DNA of 64,000 bases from Neospora caninum Liverpool (Eukaryota; Apicomplexa; Conoidasida; Eucoccidiorida; Sarcocystidae), in contig NC_018388.1 of the NCBI RefSeq assembly GCF_000208865.1, forward strand, positions 1,674,001 through 1,738,000, read 5' to 3'. Position numbers and translations under genes: made by a program. How positions within the stretch are numbered: position 1 is the first letter of the stretch; each line of letters begins with the position of its first letter. The notes under the pieces were generated by a model. It saw only the letters and a program-made list of their open reading frames with translations. It ran no database searches and had not been told where the DNA came from. Shown here piece after piece: positions 45,704-57,500 of the stretch.

Positions 45704-48420
45704 ATGGAGAGCGAGATTGGTTCCGGGGAAGCGGCGAACCCTGCCGCGTCCGTACTCTTGGCTATTGTTGGGTTTGCCGCTCGGACTACCTGGGTAGGAG
45801 GGCTGATACTGCTCTGTATGGTAGTGCTTGTCTGGTACTTTCAAGAAAAATTACTCTTCTATCCGGGTGTGCCTCAAGGGTTTGAAACACCAGATAAGAA
45901 TCCTAAAGGACTCCGCAGCCCTGCCGAGCGAGGTTTGCCCTTCGAGGAGCTATGGCTAAGGACGGTTGATGGTGTGAAACTTCATTGCTGGCTCATCAAA
46001 CAGAAGCTACCACAAGTTTCGGCTCATGCACCGACTTTGATCTTCTTCCACGGGAACGCCGGCAGTAAGGAACCACCAGACGTTGCTCACGTTGAGGGCC
46101 ACGGATGTTGTGGAACACTTCGAGAAGCGTTTTTGTTTCTGCTCAGTGTTCCGTAAGTCACACTTTCGCTGTGCTTTTTGTCTTTGTCTGTGGAACAGAT
46201 GTGGGGTTTCGGCTGCCAAATGTCGAACTTCTGTATAAGCACGTCGGCGTAAACGTCTTGATTGTCTCGTACCGAGGGTAAGCCCAGACAGACGAAAGCG
46301 AACCAACACTTGAAGGCTACGGTAACATAGAACTACCTGAGGCATTCTATGGATCTACTGCGTGCGGGGAACCTGTCTCCATCACGAAACGTGGCTTACG
46401 GGCGACAGGACAAGGGAGATCATAGTGCGAGATGGAGGGGAGCCGCATGCTGCTTATTTCCTGTGCCTCCCCCGGTTTAGCCTTTCGTATATATTCAGCC
46501 GCGCATCCGGAAATATCGGTTGTTGCTGCGCCAGGAATGATTTCATTTAGTTCGGGGGCCCCGTCACTGATAGGTGTTGAAAACGTTTGGCATCTACAGT
46601 GTGCGACGAAGCCACTGAAGCGTGAAAGAGGTCTGTTCTCACCTACAAAGACGCGTCGCCGTTCTCTTGCGGACTGCAGGTATGGATTCAGCGAAGGATC
46701 TCCGACCGAGGCTGGCGTCTACAGAGACGCAGAAGCAGCACTGGATATGTTAGTTGAGAGGCAAGAAGAGCTACAAATCGATGCGAAAAGGATCTTCCTT
46801 TTTGGACGGAGTCTTGGTGGCGCCGTGGCGATCGACTTAGCGGTGCAGAAGCCTCACCAGGTGGGTGTGATCGATTCCCTTGCCCTCTCGCAGAAAAAAA
46901 CGAACGAGGCGTGCTTCAGGCATCAGTGAGCGGAGCGCGGTTTCAGAGATCTTGACTGCCTACTGCAAGCGGAGTTTCAGCATGTAGTCACTTCATATCA
47001 CATGCTAAGTGATTCGTATTGTTTTCAGGTTCGAGGCGTCATTGTGGAGAACACCTTCACTTCGCTGCTGGACATGGTCTTGATCGTTTTTCCGCTTCTT
47101 CGGCCGTTTCAGCGCATTGTGAAAGTTTTGCAGGTCAGTGTGGAACTAAGCCCTGCAGTTACTAAAACCGAACAGCCAGGCCCCCGGCAGAAACAAGGAC
47201 ATAAACATTCTGCAGTCACGGAGAAGCTTCAGCTTGTGCAAAGGACGATCGTCTGCCTCGTGGGTGCTCTTTGTATTTCAGAGACTGTACATGGACAATG
47301 GGGAAAAAGTCCAGAGGCTCCGACTGCCAATCTTATTCATCAGCGGACAGAAAGATGAGCTAGTGCCCACCCGGCACATGAAAAGACTTTTTGAAGTAAG
47401 AGAGTGGCAACAAACTTTGGAGCGTCACCCAATGCTGCCGACTGTAGGAACCTTCGTAATCTCTGTGGCCGCCGTTCTTCTAATTCGTGACAGCAGACAC
47501 TTCTGTTGAGAGACATGAATGATGGCTGATCGAGAGCAAGGTGGCTGCTGCAGTACGGTCACAGTAATGTAGTGCATCTCGCTTGTGTTCGTAACTGCTT
47601 TTAAACATGAGCGTTTCAAGTCCTCTGTGCATCTCTGTCGAAGAATGCCCGTGTGTTCTAAAACGATCATCTGTTTGACTGTGTCAGGCCCTACGTGCTG
47701 TGCCTGAGCTCGGCAGCGTATTCCTCGTCAGTCGTTGCTTCCCTGATGCGTTTTTGTCAGCTCTGCGCTTCTCCACTCAAGGAGAAAGAAGACGTGCCTC
47801 TTGGCGCGCACAACGACACTTGGGAGTGGGCGATTGGCGGTAAAAGCTACTACGACCGCATCGCAGCCTTCATTCAGCATGCGCTCCAATTCGACTACCA
47901 GCCGTCCCGGCAGCAAAGTGACGACGCACGTCTTCAGCGTCGCCCCTCCTCACCGGACGCTCCGGCCATTCCGTCACCCTCGAAATCCGGGGTACCGGCG
48001 CAAGCGGAGAAGGAGGATATGCACGGTCTCCCGCTCTCTGTCACGCCGATGGATGCGGCAGTCATGCCTTCGAGTGCGTCCGACTCCCTGCTTCCAAAAG
48101 GCACGGCTGAGGAAGAGAACCCGCCATCCAAAAATCTCTCGTGCTCACCCACCTCTCTCGACTTGCCGACTGCATCAGTAGCTGCGCGTGAAGTTGTCGC
48201 TGCGGCTGCCTCTGCCGCCTCCTCTGCAGCCGCGAAAGCTGCGTCTGCCTTCTCTCCAGTCGCGGCAGGGGTTCCTGGGTCGGCAACCGGAGCAGAGCGG
48301 GGCGGTGAAGGAAGTGAAACGTTCGGCGCAGTTCAACGAGACGGGGCGAATGGCGGCTTGCGCCATCGGGCCGTGGGCGCGACTTGTGAAGGGTCTGAAT
48401 GCGGAAAAGAAGACCTGTGA
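45704..48420 (+). CDS. ABHD13/Bem46-type alpha/beta-hydrolase (499 aa)
   Basis: Exons 45704-46064, 46199-46277, 46680-46860, 47029-47133, 47282-47395 and 47761-48420 join in frame to 499 residues. One N-terminal membrane anchor (GLILLCMVVLVWYF, about 33-46) precedes the hydrolase fold, which starts LLFYPGVPQGFETP. The oxyanion strand reads LIFFHGNAG and the splice makes NAGNVGFRLPN, as in ABHD13. The triad is visible: Ser191 in GRSLGG, Asp267 in SGQKDELVP and His297 in GAHNDTW. Substrates of this family are poorly known; some Bem46/ABHD13 relatives are membrane-bound acyl-thioesterase or lipase-like enzymes. The first AG after exon 5 breaks the frame; the acceptor at 47760 restores the motif. 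After about residue 330 a 170-residue Ala/Ser/Pro/Glu-rich tail, not usual for ABHD13, runs to the stop. Confidence 0.9.
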
Positions 48421-50193
48421 GAAGGAACGCAAAGATGGCGCGGGGCTGTTTCTGAAGTCAGAGCCCCCTTCTCAGCAACTCAAACTCGAGTTCGAGTGTG
48501 TACACGCAGATGAACAAGGGCAGTGTTTTGGCCGGCTCGGCACAGGCACAGCGTCGAGTTTGGCCCCTCGCAATCTCCGTGCATTGCCGTCTTTACGCCG
48601 CCCGTGCGCTTTCTTCTGCTCTGTTCTGTGTTGGTCAAAGGCCCGCCATTTTGTCGGCCGATCGCCAGGCATTTTGCATGCATTCAGATCTCGATCCAGC
48701 GGGGAAAAATCGCGAATGTGTCCGTGCTGTTTTTGTCGCGAAGCCGTATTTTTGACTGAATATATGGGATATCCAAATGGCTCTCACCCGAGGTTTTACT
48801 CCTTGGCTCAGCACGATGTCTTCGCTGTTTCACTTTTGTGCGTGCGCCCTCTACGTTTTCCCCTCGGATGCAGGTAACTCAAGCGACTCGCAAGTTTCGC
48901 ATTGGTGGGGCAGTGCATCTCGCCATCAGCAGGAGGTGTTCCACTGTGGCCTGTTCTCTGTGCAGGCGTCGTACATGTGGTAAAACGCATGAAGCCACCT
49001 CAGCTGTACTTTTTTGCCCTTGCAACTCAAGACATACAGGGTCACCGGCTATTCGGTGCGCCCCGCGTCCCTGCGGAACTGCCGAGATGCATCCGGCAGA
49101 CTATGAACTGCCACGAGAACGCCAGCGCACCGACCTTCAGGCTATCACCAGATCCCGTAGCAACCTCTTTTGGCGCCGTTGCTAGGCTGTCTCGAAGTAG
49201 ACTTGATTCACATGAAACGTCACAACCTGGCGCCCGTGCGATGTTTCCCTAGAACTTCTCATTTGCTGAATCGAAGGATATACGACATAGGTATCTTTGC
49301 CCACCAGGTCCCGCAGAAAGTGCAGAAGCGCCGTGACCTGACAAGGAAAAGGACAATGGCTAGTCAGCTGGAGGAAGTGGCTCCACCGGCTTCCAGGATC
49401 AAAAGACTCAGATGTGTCTGGCCGTACGTAGAAGTACGCGTGTCAGTGAATGTGTTCTGATGTACATTCGTTTTTCATTACAGCCCCGTGGTAAAATCCT
49501 CCCACGACGGCTTGCGGTACCTTTTCAAAAGGGTTGAAACACGCCAAATCACATTTGGCAGTGCAGCTGGTCTTTGTGGAGTCAGTCCCGGGAGCTGCGT
49601 GAAACTCCAACGTGGCCGGTTTCCCAAGGTGAACAGGAATGGACAGCACCATTCCGGTGCAAGGCTAGACCGAGAGGTCCCCAAATTCTCGTGGTTTTCT
49701 GCCAGTCGCCCATGGCCCTCTATCTTCCTCGCCCGACCGCGGAGATAAGATGCAACTGGAAGAGCGTTATCACTATGCACATCGCTAAATGCCTTACCGG
49801 TATCCGGCCGCCCCTTTTTGGCACTGCAAATAGGCACATGCTACGCCTCAGTGTCTCTCTCCACTGGCATGCGAACGACCGAAAACGATAGCCCTTGTCC
49901 ACTGGAACCGCGCTTCTCACAGGTGGTGGCCCACAGCCGCACACCGCAGTACAAGAACGTAGCCAGTTCGCAACGAGTACCCCTGGAGTCAAAGCGATCT
50001 GACGGCAGCTCAACTCGGAAAAATAAATCGACGTGCACCAGCAAAGCCGGCTGCTTCAGAAAATGTTCAGCGGCGTGCCGATTTACGCGCATGCGACTTT
50101 TTTTTTCAGAGGAACTTTCACTGTTTACGACTGGAGCGGAGAAGGGACATGTCCACACCTCTTCTCCCGCACACGGACACGCCAACTCCGAAA
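48421..50193. other. intergenic between convergent genes
   Basis: Holds the 3' UTRs of the hydrolase (+) and the RING gene (-). Plus-strand frames up to 250 codons occur (for example 49818-50564), but they overlap the antisense of the RING gene or lack any motif. No gene called. Confidence 0.5.
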
Positions 50194-52113
50194 TTACTCT
50201 ACAGTATATCCTTCTGGCTCAACGGCCTCGTCGAGCAGACCTGACGCCACTGAGTTTGCACGTTCCATCAGGCGCAGAACGCTCTCTTTACAAATCGGGC
50301 ACCGCCCACTCTGGGACAACCAGATATCAATGCAGGTTTGATGATACACATGTAAGCAAGGAAGGTACCTCAAAGCATCCCCACCTTTGTAGGCATCCAT
50401 GCATATTGCACACCGCCCATCTTCCCCGTTGGAGCCGTGTCTCTCCGCCTCTGTGCTTTCCCCAACGTTTCCCGTTCCCGTACTCGTGCGTGCTCTGCCA
50501 ACGTCACTCCTCTCCGCACTTCTGGCCTGAACCTGACTGTTCACTTCCTGTTCTCTATACGTAACGCACGGTAAACGAGAGATAACCTCCTCTGATAGCT
50601 TGTCCTCAGAACCGCTGCTTACGGCAGGCAGGGACTGGGAGAAACCAGCGGCTTCGAGCCATGCCCATCCCAGCAGCACCTGCCTTGCATGGTCCGGAAG
50701 AGTGGACGGGACGTCGACAAACGCCTCCAAGACTTGCGCCTCACGCTGGAAGCGACTCGCGTCTGCCGAATCCCCGCGCGCTCTTCGGCGCCCACAGTCG
50801 TGCGGCAGGGTCGAGGCTCCCGAGTTTGCAGAACTCGTCCAGTCCCGTCGAACGACCGGAGCACGCAGGCCACCTTCGGCGGCCCAAACGCTTCGCCGCA
50901 ACCTTCGGACGCGCAGACTCGCTTCAGCCGCCTGCCGTCGCGCAGCTGCGGACTGTCTCCGAACAGACACCAGCCGCTGCTCCCACGCAGCGATTTCTGC
51001 AACTCGCGACTGGCGCGCGAGGGACGTTCTCCCACCCGGCGACAAGGAACGCTGCATCCGTGGATCGCGCCGCTGCTCCAGTTCTCTCCGCTCTCGGAAA
51101 AGTTCGTCCTCGGCCTGCCGGAGACGCTGGACGGTGGCTCGGGCTCGAGCGAGACGACGATCCGCTTCTTTGAGCTCGTGAAGCAGGCCTGAAGTGTGAC
51201 GCGTTTCTGACCCACGGTCGTCGACATGGCCTTGCTGCCGGCGACCGGGCCTTCTCCGAAAGGTTGTTGAATCGGCTCGGTCGCCGTGTGACGCCTCAAC
51301 GGGCCGCCTTGCCCCTCTGCCTGAAGCCCCGGCCACTGGAGGCTGCGCAGCCTCAGTCGAGTAACGCCTCTGAGGTCGTCCTGAGTTGCGCTGGAGAGGA
51401 TAAATCCCGGCCGCCGCTCGAGCAGCGCGGGACTGAATGGACATATCCGACGAGGATTGATCGTGCCCTACACAGTTCTGACCGTTGCGTAGTCGGCGAA
51501 CCACTCCTTCTCCCGTTTCCACGCTCTCAGACGTAGGTTCTCGCGACGCGCCGCCTTGACTACTCCCAAGGATCTCGACCTCGTCATCAGAGTCGACACA
51601 AAAGGCGTCACCCTCTCCCTCTTCGTCGCTTACTACCACGACGTCTGCTTGATCCCTGTTTCCGGCGCCGGAGCCTTCTGACGACGCGGGGTACCCAGTC
51701 GGAACCACTCGGGGGCTGCTGCATGCTCCCGGGGACACGTGATTCCACGACGGCACAGCGACAACCGCCCCGAGTGTCCCAGAAACAGCCCAGCTGCTGG
51801 TCCCCCCAGCGTCCCACCGTCTCCGCCTCGCACCAGGCCATCCCGCGACGCCTCCCTCTGCCGTTTGACTGTCCTCTCCCAGGCTGCGCGACCGCCGCTT
51901 CCCGTCCCTGGCCTCTCGGCAGCTCACCGTATCCGGCGGCCCCGCGGGAGGACGGCACGGCGAGGCTGCGCTACCCTCGTCCATGGAACGCCCTCCAACG
52001 TGGGTTGTCACTGGATGCCTCACTCGGACCGCCGTCGACTCCACACACGTGGAAGGTTGCAGTTCGCTTCGGTCCATGTGACTAGCGAGCTCTAGCGGTA
52101 CGGTCCGAGCCAT
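50194..52113 (-). CDS. RING-H2 E3 ubiquitin ligase with SUMO-interacting-like motifs (639 aa)
   Basis: An intronless frame of 639 residues from the ATG at 52113. The RING-H2 domain is at 568-608 (Cys568, 571, 586; His588, 591; Cys594, 605, 608; core CAICMDAYKG and RCPIC), with Trp599 in the E2-binding position. Two candidate SUMO-interacting motifs lie in the N-terminal half: VVVV at 158-161 followed by SDEEGEGD, and a hydrophobic/acidic segment at 171-182 (FCVDSDDEVEIL). This pairing is the layout of SUMO-targeted ubiquitin ligases (RNF4, Arkadia). A basic Arg/Gln-rich coiled coil spans about 310-410. The rest is disordered, Ser/Arg/Pro-rich. There is no membrane segment, so it is probably nuclear or cytosolic. 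The RING call is firm. The STUbL role is inferred from motif layout only. Confidence 0.9.
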   Translation of the reverse strand: MARTVPLELASHMDRSELQPSTCVESTAVRVRHPVTTHVGGRSMDEGSAASPCRPPAGPPDTVSCREARDGKRRSRSLGEDSQTAEGGVAGWPGARRRRWDAGGTSSWAVSGTLGAVVAVPSWNHVSPGACSSPRVVPTGYPASSEGSGAGNRDQADVVVVSDEEGEGDAFCVDSDDEVEILGSSQGGASREPTSESVETGEGVVRRLRNGQNCVGHDQSSSDMSIQSRAARAAAGIYPLQRNSGRPQRRYSTEAAQPPVAGASGRGARRPVEASHGDRADSTTFRRRPGRRQQGHVDDRGSETRHTSGLLHELKEADRRLARARATVQRLRQAEDELFRERRELEQRRDPRMQRSLSPGGRTSLARQSRVAEIAAWEQRLVSVRRQSAAARRQAAEASLRVRRLRRSVWAAEGGLRAPVVRRDWTSSANSGASTLPHDCGRRRARGDSADASRFQREAQVLEAFVDVPSTLPDHARQVLLGWAWLEAAGFSQSLPAVSSGSEDKLSEEVISRLPCVTYREQEVNSQVQARSAERSDVGRARTSTGTGNVGESTEAERHGSNGEDGRCAICMDAYKGGDALRYLPCLHVYHQTCIDIWLSQSGRCPICKESVLRLMERANSVASGLLDEAVEPEGYTVE

Positions 52114-54559
52114 GTTGCCAAACGGGCTGGGGGCCGACTACCGAGCAGCCAGACGGCCCTCCTCGCGAGGAGGAATGGCTGAGGCGTCAGAACAAAACGA
52201 AAAAGGCGAGCGATGCGCGTGCGGGGGCAGATTTTGATTCAGTATCAATAGTACGCACTCTTTTCAGGTTTCACAGGGGATGTCGAGAGGACGATCGGGC
52301 CGCGCGACTCGACCTCAACGGGTAGGCATAGTCCACGTCTCCATCGCCGCCACACAAGAGAGAAGATCAAGTTCAAAAACGAAATGGGCGGCTACGCAGC
52401 AACCGTAAACCGACAGAGACGCGGGTTTCCTAGAAATGGAAACGCGGAACTCTCAACCGTCTCAGAAAAGACGTTAGAGCATAGCTGCGCTAACTGCCAT
52501 CGCCATATAGCAAGCGAAACACGCCGGCTCGTGTCGTCACCCAACAACTAATTTTCAGAAAGATGGAAAAGCACTGATTAGTAGCAGCAACCGCCTTATA
52601 CACCAGAATAAGAGAATACTGGGCAACTAACTGATGTGACCTCTGGTCGGAAATAAAACACTGGTAAGACGGGCACAGTTTCAGACAAGCATTGAACCAA
52701 AGTTTTCCGGTTGTTGAATCACTTTCGACGTAGGACTTTGAGATACCCCCGGTTTCCGTTTTTTCGTTTTCGGGCTATCAAAGCAGGTTGCATCCTACAC
52801 AAAACGAAACGCGCCAGTAATAGTCGCTAGAAGAACAGCCGCATGCAGATACACGCTGGGAAAAATAAACCGACGGTCTCCGCTTTTCGTGTTGCCGATT
52901 CACGCGTCCATGGAAAAAGAACCTATTGCATAACCAAAAGTGAAGCCATTTCCAGACCGAACTCGTTAGTGTTGTCGAAAGATGACTCTTCCACCCCTGA
53001 AGATGCACGCCAGCGTCATTCGTGCGCATGAGAGACATCAGTTGAACCAGATGACGCCAATGTATGCTTCATAGCACGGCTCCGCGCCACGTGATCCAGC
53101 GTACCAGGACTGGAGGGATGTGGAAGCGAGTGCACCGCTCTTCCGTTTGCTTCGCGGAACTGAGACTTGCGAAAAAAGCTGATTGCGGGAGATGCTGAGT
53201 GTGAGCAACACTTTTAGCTGTCTTAAGCAGTCCAGGGGGGTGGAGGTGAACAGAAATCATAAAGAACTTGGTTATCTGTATCGCGTAGCTGGAGTTTGGC
53301 GCGATGCGACGAGCGTTGTCTGTTCAGATCCGTTCACCACCAGCCGAAGCAACACAACGAGGATACACCACCTCACCTGTTCCTTAGCTGCGGTTTCCCA
53401 ACTAGTGCACCTGGATCTCTCAGGTCGAAAGCCAATGTATTCCACGACGCCACTCCTGTACTGGTCTAAGTAGTCGACATTTAATCTGGCCGTCTATGAG
53501 ATTTTGTACGCCGTGTTCTACAGTGTCTAGAATCCTGTATCTCGCTTGCGAGTTCAGGCTGCGCGAAACCTGAGGCACAATCGTGATACAGGAAGTACGC
53601 TTCTGGCTAGAGACTTAATCACCCATCCACGACCCGGAATCGACAGCGAAATGGGTCCCCTGCCGCTAGGTACAGGCATGCTTGCCAGTAAGCAGGCTGG
53701 GAACCGCAACAGAGTTGTTGTCGCAATCACTTTTTCGACGCGCTTGTGCGTTGTGGACGAATTCTGGTGACATGAGTTCTTCATTGGCGTTGTATGACAA
53801 AAGACAATTGGGACGGTTCGAACTTCGTTCGTGAGACAATCCTAACACAGCGACCGGGACACCATTACCGTGCACACATACGAACCGCATCCTTACATCG
53901 AGGAAAACACGCGAGGACATGATTTGTGGGATCGACGTGACAGTATCCGTCAAACAGTCAGGGGATGAACGCACATTTCGTACAAACTATATTCATCAGT
54001 TTGTGCTAAGAAATCCTATTCATTCTCGACCGGTTGTCGAACAAAATTTTGTACAATGCAGGGGGCAGAAACCTTAACACGGCCTTTATTTCTCCCATAT
54101 TCAACCACCCTACGCGCCACCGGGAAAAGCCGTTCATCACCGATCATCAGCAAACCGCCAGCTTTGCTTTGGAAAGAACTACTATGTACTAAAAATAACC
54201 TGCGTCACATGACCATCATAGTAGTGCCAAGCGCGTGTCAAGAGTACCGCGGGAGACCGGCCTAGGAGCGTTGCCAGGAATGTTTTGGCACAAGATATCT
54301 CCAACCGCCACGACTTTCGACAAACCTAGCTTCTCTTCTCAACAAGCGTCACTTCATCGTAGAAAACGCAACGGCCGAGTCCACACAGCACTGTGACGGG
54401 GCCCTAAGGTTCTGAACACCACGAAGCGGTTTCCTGCCGCCCTATCGTTTTTTTACATGCACGCCGCCTTATCACCCCGGAGCGTCCAGTCCGTTGCTTT
54501 CGCGTCTGCCCAAGTGTGCGGTTAATACTGCAGTTTTCACTTCTCAGGTTCCAGGCTGC
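52114..54559. other. intergenic, no gene seen
   Basis: The 5' flank of the RING gene and the 3' flank of the FAM135-type gene. AT-richer than both neighbours; only short frames without motifs. Confidence 0.5.
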
Positions 54560-57500
54560 TTATTTGAACAGATAAGGGTGGCTCAGCAGGAGAGTCCGCA
54601 TGAACGTCTGATTCTCCAGAAAAAGAATATGCGCCGCTCTCCCGATAAAGCTATCGAAATTCCTGAGGACAAAAAAGAAAGAAGATGCAGGCATAAGGGG
54701 CCACTTGCAGTTGTCGGTACGCTGTCTCTCGTTGCCGCGCGCCACACATGTACGCATGAGCCGCTTGTCCTCCACTGCGCGTTCCAGTGACAGCGCCTGG
54801 GAGACGACGAACGCGGCGGTCAGCCAGCGGTTGAGACGCATCCGCCTCAACGGGAAACGACCGGGAACGCGAAGCCAAAGGGCCAGAAAAGAGAATCCTC
54901 GACGAGCACGGACCCAACAACACACACCAAAGACTGAGACACGTGTGAACTCGCGGACCTAAATCCCACTTTCCGTCTGATCGCCGGTCTGTTCAAAGTT
55001 CTCACATATTGGGCCTGTTTGCTGGAGCACTTTCGTGAAAGACATGCAGTCAAAGGGCTGAACTGCGCCTCTCTAAAGAGCGACACGAAAGGCCGGTGCT
55101 GCCCCGGTGAGACAGCGCGTGCGTCGGTTCTGTTGCTACGCTCAACATACATTCGCGTGGCACGATGCACGCCTACCCAAACAATGGCTGAAACCGCCTC
55201 TCTGAAATCGGCGCTTTACCGTCCAATAACAAATAACTGGTTGCAGGCAGTAACGGGGCTATCGAAAAAGGCGTGGCACGGAGAACACACAAGGAGCTTG
55301 ACGCCCACTTTTCTCAGAAGACCAGCACTGTGATCTGCCTCGTCAATGATGACCTGCAGTGGCCCAGTTCGCTGAACTTTTTCTTGAGAGCCTACCTTTC
55401 AGCGATTCTGAAGTTGACGTTGAGTCGCATGACCTTTTCCGGACTGATATTGCCGAGCAAATTGCGGCCCATCAACTCCACAACCTGGCTTTGCCTGCAC
55501 AGTGAACGCCATGCAAAACACTCGGGCCAGGGCACTGTCTCCAGCGGGTCCACAACCCCGTCGCGAAACTCCCCGTGCCTACAGAATGTACGACGGCCAC
55601 CGCTTAGAGTTGCCGGAACACCCGAAACTGCGTCGTTCCGCAAAACAGAGATCCCTTGGTCACCGGCGGCTTCCCACACCCCGCATGTCGCCAACGTCGC
55701 CGTGTTTGAAGACTGTCTCGCAACGACTCGTACAAGATTCCACCAAGAGACCTCAGCACACGGCCGTCGGACGTCGCGTCCCGGTTCACTCGTCTTGGGA
55801 AAGCCCCGGAACGGCAAATTTATGTCTTGCGAAAGCTGGAGCGTAGTCGCGGGGCTGTCAATCTCGTTGGCTACTACGGTGCCGGCCACGCTGCGTATCC
55901 CTATTCACTGAAGAGGAAAAACTCACCGGGTCGGTTGCTCTGCCTCTTCCGTGTCGTCACCCTCGCTTCGCCTGCCTTTCGCGTTCCGCGTCGTCCCTGA
56001 GTCCTTACGCCCAGACGAAGCCGCATCGCCCTTCCCCAACAGCTCCTGAAGCAATCCATTCGCGCCTTCCCACGACGCGCCTGCGTGAGGCGCCAACCCA
56101 CTGCGGACTTCCTGGCCTGCAGGACGCATCCGCTCGGACGGAGACGCATCGGCGCTCGCGAAGGCCTTCGGGCCCGAACCGACTCGCGCGCCTTGACTGA
56201 AGCTCGCTCCGGACGGCTCGATTGAGGCAGCCCGCGGATGGTGCAGCAAAATCGCGGCAGACTGCAGAGGGGCGTAGGTGTCCTGCGACGACGCGACTAG
56301 ACAAATGTGTTGGAACTCGCTCAGCCCTGGACGGCGACTCAGCCGGTACAAAAATGCTTGAGAGTAGTCTTTCGCGTCGCTGCAGCAGGCGCACGACACG
56401 AACGGATCTCCCAACAAGGGGGCTGAAAAGCAACAGCCTCGCAGCCTCAGTGAGAACTGCCGGATTCGACGCACACGACTCGGAGTTCATGCAAGACACC
56501 GCTCACGGCCGTCGTTCCTGTTCGGCCGTTTTGGGGCCTCGAGTCTCGGTCCTTTCGTCAGCTCATGAAAACCCTGCCACCGTTGATTTCTCGAGTCACT
56601 CGAAACGCCGACTGTGTCGAGGTGCTCCTTGCGTCCCGCTGCATGCACTGACGGGATGCACGTTTCGTGTGGGGTAAACCCAGGACACACGCCTCGACGC
56701 CCCGAATCCAAAACCTCGAGGTTCACCCAAACGCTACCTGCAACGCTGATCCTCACCTCAACGTCAGTTGCTGGAGACAGAGACTCTTCCGCCACTTCTT
56801 CAGCAGCCAGACGCCTAGGCTGACGAGCCGGCTTTTGCTCTTCACGAAGCCAAAATGGGGGGAAGACAGAGAGAGATACAGGAAGAAGCGGCTGCCATAG
56901 GGGCGGATCAGGTGCGGCAACGCTGCTCGAACTGTGCACATATACACCGCACACTCAACAGGAGTGCTGCAAAACGGGTTCGCAAGACTGTAGCGGACAC
57001 AACGCTCCGAAATCGAGGCACACAGGCGCTTGTTTTCGACGGCGGAAACCACTGTTGCGAAAGCAAAGGCGCAAGGAAGTCGGTGCACGGAACTACGGCT
57101 ACCCCGCTCTAGCACCTCGCCGTTCTTCAGCGCCCTGCGCAGATATGCGCCGCTCTGCAGTCCACGGGGGGCTCTCAGACGCCGATCCGAGGTTGCGTGG
57201 ACACAGAGAGACTCCGTGAAAAGGCCTTTTTGTCGAAGCCATACTTGATGAGGCGCGTCCCCAACTAATGGCCGCGCTGCCGAGCCTCACTGAGGCGGCG
57301 AGAGGGGACGCGTGTTTACGGCGACTTTCTGCGAGGGAAGGCCGTCAAACGGAAACCCTGGACCCCCGGCAGAAGTACAGGGGCGAACACACGCAGCACA
57401 GCACTCTCCTGCTGCTACGCGTAACCTTACTGATGACGCCTCCAAGAGAGTGGCCGATAAAAGAGAGCCTGGCAAGGCTTTCCAAAGGAAAGCACTCCTG

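Noticed and set aside
47688..47760. Earlier acceptor (GTCAG at 47687) for the hydrolase's last exon
   Set aside because: In phase with exon 5 it gives a frameshifted tail that ends early and loses the GAHNDTW catalytic His; the acceptor at 47760 keeps it.
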